Positions 23,763-27,293 of a DNA stretch of 27,293 nt are shown piece after piece. Below the pieces are notes generated by a model, which made no database searches, was not told the origin of the DNA, and saw nothing but the letters and a program-made list of their open reading frames with translations. The position numbers and the translations under genes are program-made. The stretch's first letter is position 1, and each line of letters begins with the position of its first letter. The DNA comes from Porticoccaceae bacterium UBA1989 (GTDB lineage Bacteria > Pseudomonadota > Gammaproteobacteria > Pseudomonadales > Porticoccaceae): assembly GCA_002335945.1 (NCBI GenBank), contig DDDD01000130.1:7183-34475 (forward strand). Reading direction: 5' to 3'.

Positions 23763-23791
23763 AATCTACTCCTGCACGGATTTGATGTCAA
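23763..23791 (-). promoter_or_regulatory. Sigma-70 promoter of the B12 operon
   Basis: On the minus strand a perfect TTGACA (23786-23791) and TAGATT (23763-23768, four of six) are separated by 17 bases. Transcription would start near 23756, about 50 bases before the riboswitch aptamer, the expected geometry. Confidence 0.7.
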
Positions 23792-23869
23792 TCTGGATCA
23801 CTAACAAATTCACAATCCCCATGTTAATCTTGCCACTCAAAAATTTAGGCACATGACAGGGTTAAAATT

Positions 23870-24154
23870 ATGCTGGCTGTATTGATAAAACGCGTATTGG
23901 CGTCAGAAATGGAGAGTACCTACGAGGAGTTCTCGCGGAAGATTATTCAGGCGGCTGTGCCAGCTAAGGGCTTTATTTCGAGCAAATCGTTTAAGGACTT
24001 AAACGACACCAAGATTCGCTACACCTTGATTCAGATGGAGAGCCTGGCAGACTGGAAAGCCTGGTATCAGTCAGATGAGCGCCAAAAGGCACTGGGGCAA
24101 ATACAGCCTCTGCTGCGCGAGCCGGAAAGTATCTCTATATTAACCACGGCCTAA
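23870..24154 (+). CDS. Small ABM-like (antibiotic biosynthesis monooxygenase-type) protein
   Basis: A 94-residue protein with the size and alpha-beta pattern of the ferredoxin-like ABM domain: MLAVLIKRVLASEMESTYEEF as the first strand and helix (here residues 1-21), a second strand around GFISSKSFKD, then TLIQMESLADWKAWYQSDERQKAL, in which the W-x2-W and the following Asp-Glu are typical of ABM-like proteins. Such domains occur in heme-degrading and quinol monooxygenases as well as in proteins without known activity; no cofactor ligand can be assigned here. The ATG follows CAGGG at about nine bases. It is a single gene, diverging from the B12 operon and convergent with radA. Confidence 0.7.
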   Translation: MLAVLIKRVLASEMESTYEEFSRKIIQAAVPAKGFISSKSFKDLNDTKIRYTLIQMESLADWKAWYQSDERQKALGQIQPLLREPESISILTTA

Positions 24155-24199
24155 ATAGACCCCAATTAATAGACCCTACTATTCGCCCTGCTATTCGCT

Positions 24200-25570
24200 C
24201 TAGTAAAGGGCGTCTATGGCTTCTGTTACTCGGCGCACCGGAATGATGGTCATGCCTTTAATGGGCTGTTTGGGCGCATTTCCCGCCGCCACAATCGCTC
24301 GCGTAAAGCCATGTTTGGCTGCTTCTCTAAGACGCTCCTGACCATTGGCCACAGGCCGAATTTCGCCGGCCAAACCCACCTCGCCAAATACGACTAAGTC
24401 CTGGGGCAAAGGTTTATCTCTAAAGCTCGAAATCACTGACAGGATCAGCGCCAAGTCGGCACTGGTCTCCAGCACCTTAACGCCGCCTACCACATTGACA
24501 AAAACATCCTGATCACCGACAGATATACCACCGTGGCGATGCAGCACTGCCAACAGCATAGACAGCCGATTATGATCGAGACCCACAGTGACGCGACGCG
24601 GATTACCCAGATGACTGTCATCAACCAGAGCCTGCAACTCAACCAACAGAGGCCGAGTACCCTCCCAAACAATCATCACCACACTGCCAGACGAGACCTC
24701 TTCGCCCCGCTGGAGAAAAATTGCAGAGGGGTTAGCCACTTCTTTTAAGCCTTTGTCGGTCATGGCAAAAACACCCAGCTCATTGACCGCACCAAAGCGA
24801 TTCTTATTGCTGCGCAGCGTTCGAAAATGACTGTCGCTAGAGCCTTCAAGCATCAGTGAGCAGTCAATCATATGCTCCAATACCTTGGGGCCAGCCAGAG
24901 AACCATCTTTGGTTACATGGCCCACCAGAATTAATACGGTACCGCTCTGCTTGGCAAAACGCACCAACATGGACGCACTCTCGCGAACCTGAGACACACT
25001 GCCCGGCGCCGAGGACACATCTTCTAAATGCATAACTTGAATGGAGTCGACCACGAGAATTTTGGGTCGCTTCTGTTCCGCGATGGCACAGACAGTCTCA
25101 ACCGATGTCTCGGCCATAATCTCGAGTTTGTCAGTCGGCAGGTCCAAACGACGGGCGCGCATTGCCACCTGCTGGGGAGATTCCTCACCAGTGACATAGA
25201 GCGCAGTATTGTTTTCAGCCAGCTTGCAGAGAGTCTGCAGCAGCAGGGTACTTTTACCCGCACCTGGCTCACCGCCGACCAAAATAGCTGAACCGGGCAC
25301 CAAACCACCGCCAAGCACCAGATCAAGCTCGCCTGTGCCTGTGCTAATGCGGGGTATTTCATCGAGAGCAATCTCAGCCAATGTTTTGACCGCACCATCC
25401 ACCACACCCGCAAATCCCGGACGCAGCACTTTGCTGCTCCGCGCCGCAGGCCCCAGCCGTATCTCGGAGAGGGTGTTCCAGGCATTGCACTCGGTGCACT
25501 GACCCTGCCATTTACGATAGTCGGCTCCGCAGTCATTACAGACAAAGGCTGATTTGGTTTTAGTGGTCAA
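24200..25570 (-). CDS. radA: DNA repair protein RadA (Sms)
   Basis: A 456-residue RadA, the usual length. The N-terminal zinc finger has C11-x2-C14 and C25-x2-C28 (CNDCGADYRKWQGQCTEC). The RecA-like domain has Walker A GGEPGAGKST (about 98-107), Walker B ILVVDSIQ, and the RadA-specific KNRFG motif (about 255-259). The C-terminal Lon-protease-like domain includes VNVVGGVKVLETSADLAL and GEVGLAGEIRPV. RadA is a helicase-like motor that promotes branch migration in recombinational repair. The start is TTG at 25570: GGGAG lies seven bases upstream and the only in-frame codons before the stop contain no ATG. A LexA-like box about 40 bases upstream suggests SOS control. Confidence 0.97.
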   Translation of the reverse strand: MTTKTKSAFVCNDCGADYRKWQGQCTECNAWNTLSEIRLGPAARSSKVLRPGFAGVVDGAVKTLAEIALDEIPRISTGTGELDLVLGGGLVPGSAILVGGEPGAGKSTLLLQTLCKLAENNTALYVTGEESPQQVAMRARRLDLPTDKLEIMAETSVETVCAIAEQKRPKILVVDSIQVMHLEDVSSAPGSVSQVRESASMLVRFAKQSGTVLILVGHVTKDGSLAGPKVLEHMIDCSLMLEGSSDSHFRTLRSNKNRFGAVNELGVFAMTDKGLKEVANPSAIFLQRGEEVSSGSVVMIVWEGTRPLLVELQALVDDSHLGNPRRVTVGLDHNRLSMLLAVLHRHGGISVGDQDVFVNVVGGVKVLETSADLALILSVISSFRDKPLPQDLVVFGEVGLAGEIRPVANGQERLREAAKHGFTRAIVAAGNAPKQPIKGMTIIPVRRVTEAIDALY

Positions 25571-25608
25571 GCGTAGGCTCCCGTTAAGATGAGTTTATTT
25601 AAGCGTAT

Positions 25609-25628
25609 AACTGGGATTATGTACAGTA
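25609..25628 (-). promoter_or_regulatory. LexA-like (SOS) box upstream of radA
   Basis: The minus-strand sequence TACTGTACATAATCCCAGTT has the essential CTG-N10-CAG (25611-25626) and matches 14 of 20 positions of the E. coli LexA consensus; the left half is nearly perfect. A CATAAT element that could serve as the radA -10 box lies inside it, so binding would block transcription. The GNAT gene on the other strand starts 57 bases away and could be affected too. Confidence 0.45.
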
Positions 25629-25685
25629 ATAAAAAGAGCCAGCCAAGGCTAAGATGAGCATCAAATAATAAAAATACTGCCTCTT

Positions 25686-26234
25686 ATGTTATCGACCCCA
25701 AACAATAGTCACTTTGTTATCCGTCAGGCCAATATTGGCGACTGCCCCTTAATTCTGCGTTTTATCAAAGAGCTGGCCGACTATGAAAAGTTGCTCCATG
25801 AGGTAGTCGCCGATGTGCCGACCTTAGAAGAGTCCCTGTTCGGCGAAAAGCCGCAAGCTGAGGTAGTGATCGCTGAGTATCTGGGCAAACCTGTCGGCTT
25901 TGCCCTGTTCTTCCATAATTTCTCTACTTTTTTAGGCCGCCCAGGTCTGTATTTAGAAGACCTTTATATTCAGCCAGAGATGCGCGGCAAAGGCTTTGGC
26001 AAAATATTGCTGGGTTATCTGGGTGCCCTGGCACTGAAGAGAAACTGTGGCAGGCTGGAGTGGTGGGTGCTAGATTGGAACCAGCCCGCGAAAGATTTTT
26101 ATCAGTCCCTGGGTGCCGAGCCTATGGATGACTGGACAGTTAACCGAGTGACGGGCCCGGCCCTAAATAATCTCGCCGCCATTTACGACGAAGCCAAGAA
26201 GAGCAATGAGAGCAATGAGAGCAAAAACCTATGA
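25686..26234 (+). CDS. GNAT-family N-acetyltransferase (diamine acetyltransferase-like)
   Basis: A 182-residue GNAT protein. The fold markers are FVIRQANIGDCPLILRFIKE at the start, YLEDLYIQPEMRGKGFG with the acetyl-CoA pyrophosphate loop R100-G-K-G-F-G105, and DWNQPAKDFYQSLGA with the general-acid-type Y139. The pattern YLEDLY, CGRLEWWVLDWN and FYQSLGA resembles the spermidine/spermine and thialysine N-acetyltransferase group, so a small amine is the likely acceptor, but this is inference. The C-terminal tail SNESNES comes from a 9-base tandem repeat (26201-26218). No clear ribosome-binding site is seen before the ATG. Its stop overlaps the start of the next gene as ATGA, so the two are co-translated. 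Confidence 0.88.
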   Translation: MLSTPNNSHFVIRQANIGDCPLILRFIKELADYEKLLHEVVADVPTLEESLFGEKPQAEVVIAEYLGKPVGFALFFHNFSTFLGRPGLYLEDLYIQPEMRGKGFGKILLGYLGALALKRNCGRLEWWVLDWNQPAKDFYQSLGAEPMDDWTVNRVTGPALNNLAAIYDEAKKSNESNESKNL

Positions 26235-26908
26235 CGACTAGCCTTAGCGGAAAACGTATTTTTATCACCCAGGCCGATACCTTTATGGGCCCTACCCTCT
26301 GTCAGGTGTTTACTGCAATGGGGGCCGAGGTCATTGCCGACAATCAATTACTCACAGACCCAGCATTACCCGGACAGATTATCAAAGCGGCTGGGCATAT
26401 TGACGTACTGGTGATTAATCTGGCCATTCCCGCGCCATTTACCAAGGGTGAACTAGTGGGAGACGATGAGTGGTCGGCAACTTTTGGCGCCGTTGTAGAT
26501 CCATTGCCACGGCTATGCACAGCCGTACTCCCACAGATGATCGAACGTCAGTCGGGGAAAATCCTAGTAATGGGAAGCGCCTCTGCTCTTCGCGGTATGA
26601 AGCGTGCATCCACCTATAGTGCCGCACGGGGAGCCCAGCTTTCCTATGTTCAGGCAATGGGTGTGGAAATGGCGCCCCAGGGTATTCAGATTAATGCCAT
26701 CGCCCAGAACTTTGTCGACAACCCGACTTATTTCCCAGAGGAGACAAAAGCAAACCCTGCGTTTCAGGAACGAATAAAGCGCGAGGTTCCGTTGGGGAGG
26801 CTGGTGTCACTGCAGGAAGATGCGCAGTTTGCGGCCTATCTTTGTTCGGATGCGGCGGACTGTTTTGTCGGACAGGTGTTTCCGGTGAGTGGTGGTTGGG
26901 CGGTCTAA
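26231..26908 (+). CDS. Halohydrin dehalogenase-like SDR-fold enzyme
   Basis: A 225-residue SDR-fold protein that breaks the SDR rules in a specific way. In place of the cofactor motif TGxxxGxG it has T13-QADT-F18-M-G20, i.e. T-X4-F-X-G. In place of Ser-Tyr-Lys it has S116-X12-Y129-X3-R133. These two motifs together define halohydrin dehalogenases such as HheC (S132, Y145, R149), which expel halide from vicinal haloalcohols to form epoxides and open epoxides with halide, cyanide, azide or nitrite, without NAD(P). The C-terminal part, with QNFVDNPTYFPEE, PLGRLVSLQEDAQFAAYL and GQVFPVSGGW, also parallels this family, where the NPTYF region lines the halide site. Dehalogenation is a strong family-based prediction, not proof. 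Overlaps the GNAT gene by four bases. Confidence 0.85.
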   Translation: MTTSLSGKRIFITQADTFMGPTLCQVFTAMGAEVIADNQLLTDPALPGQIIKAAGHIDVLVINLAIPAPFTKGELVGDDEWSATFGAVVDPLPRLCTAVLPQMIERQSGKILVMGSASALRGMKRASTYSAARGAQLSYVQAMGVEMAPQGIQINAIAQNFVDNPTYFPEETKANPAFQERIKREVPLGRLVSLQEDAQFAAYLCSDAADCFVGQVFPVSGGWAV

Positions 26909-26957
26909 CCTATAGGTTTGTCTCGTCCGTCAGTTAGCTTTCTGATAAAGTATTGCC

Positions 26958-27293
26958 ATGTCTTTATTACCCGAAAAATCAATTGTTATCTCTCCCACCC
27001 TGGCTGCCACAATCGGCCTGGAAGAGACTGTATTGCTGCAAGTTTTGCAGGAATGTCTGACCCATGGAAGTCCGGTGCAGAGCAGTGGTTTTGACTGGGT
27101 AACCGTATCTGGCACCAAGTTATTGACCCTCACCCCATTTTGGCATGAAGACGATATTCGTCGGCTGTCGGCCAGTTTGCATGAGAAAGGTCTGTTATTA
27201 ATGGGTGGCGGACCATTTTCGGCGCAGTTGGATTTTCGCTTTGCCTTTAATGATCTTAAAACGAGTAGCCTCCAAGATAGCAGCCGCCAGCAG
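26958..27293 (+). CDS. Hypothetical protein, N-terminal part (3' end outside window)
   Basis: An open frame of 112 codons from the ATG at 26958-26960 to the window edge. It begins MSLLPEKSIVISPTLAATIG and continues with LEETVLLQVLQECLTHG, WVTVSGTKLLTLTPFWHEDD and IRRLSASLHEKGLLLMG. The pattern of a helix-rich segment followed by a short winged-helix-like unit resembles proteins found in gammaproteobacteria that carry an N-terminal winged-helix-like region and a C-terminal DnaT-like DNA-binding domain. The diagnostic C terminus is missing here, so I keep the function open. A weak AAAG precedes the start. It follows the halohydrin dehalogenase-like gene by 49 bases but need not be related to it. 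Confidence 0.75.
   Translation, partial: MSLLPEKSIVISPTLAATIGLEETVLLQVLQECLTHGSPVQSSGFDWVTVSGTKLLTLTPFWHEDDIRRLSASLHEKGLLLMGGGPFSAQLDFRFAFNDLKTSSLQDSSRQQ

Noticed and set aside
24155..24199. Short repeated CTATTCGC words between the ABM-like gene and radA as a terminator
   Set aside because: They do not form a stable stem followed by a T-run on either strand.
25024..25545. A 173-codon open frame on the minus strand within radA
   Set aside because: It lies in another frame inside a clear RadA coding region, and its translation is rich in Trp, Arg and Ser with no recognisable motif.
26231..26908. Ordinary NAD(P)-dependent SDR oxidoreductase
   Set aside because: The glycine-rich cofactor motif is absent and the catalytic Lys is Arg; both changes match halohydrin dehalogenases exactly in spacing.

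Overview
The window reads as a contiguous stretch of chromosome from a free-living, probably marine, gammaproteobacterium. The gene complement (EttA, YheS-type ABC-F protein, RadA, BtuR, MsrC-type GAF protein, YdiI-like thioesterase) is gammaproteobacterial. The halohydrin dehalogenase-like gene and several unrecognised proteins recall SAR92/OM60-type oligotrophs; this placement is inference, not a computed result. I found no rRNA, tRNA, CRISPR array, insertion sequence or phage module. Coding density is high and only one gap exceeds 300 bases (23392-23869); it is filled by a cobalamin riboswitch and its promoter.

Layout. 1-2287 (minus): start of an acyl-CoA dehydrogenase (cut by the window edge), then an SDR-azlC-azlD group in which azlD is translationally coupled to azlC. 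2395-3620 (minus): a bactofilin and a 221-residue protein of unknown function. 3731-7537 (minus): a YheS-type ABC-F protein and an MsbA-like ABC exporter. 7612-9562: a glutathione S-transferase and a saccharopine-dehydrogenase-like/enoyl-reductase gene, diverging from a shared start region and ending at a strong terminator. 9672-12328: a small membrane protein diverging from ettA and a hotdog thioesterase. 12353-14662 (minus): an orphan polytopic membrane protein, free-methionine-(R)-sulfoxide reductase, a SPOR lipoprotein and a DUF4404 protein. 14723-16313 (plus): an ammonium transporter with a sigma-54-like promoter and several NtrC-like boxes, closed by a terminator.

16474-23791 (minus) is the most coherent system: a promoter, a cobalamin riboswitch and a seven-gene cobalamin scavenging operon, in the order btuB, DUF71/COG2102 ATP pyrophosphatase, a BtuF-like protein with no signal peptide, btuR, btuC, btuD, btuF. 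It covers outer-membrane uptake, periplasmic capture, inner-membrane import and cytoplasmic adenosylation. Two members (the DUF71 protein and the leaderless BtuF-like protein) have no firmly established biochemical role and are the best candidates here for an incompletely described system.

23870-27293: a small ABM-like protein, radA on the minus strand with a LexA-like box upstream, then on the plus strand a GNAT acetyltransferase coupled by ATGA to an SDR-fold protein. That protein carries the halohydrin dehalogenase signature (T-X4-F-X-G and S-X12-Y-X3-R) instead of the usual cofactor and Lys motifs. The last CDS runs off the window.
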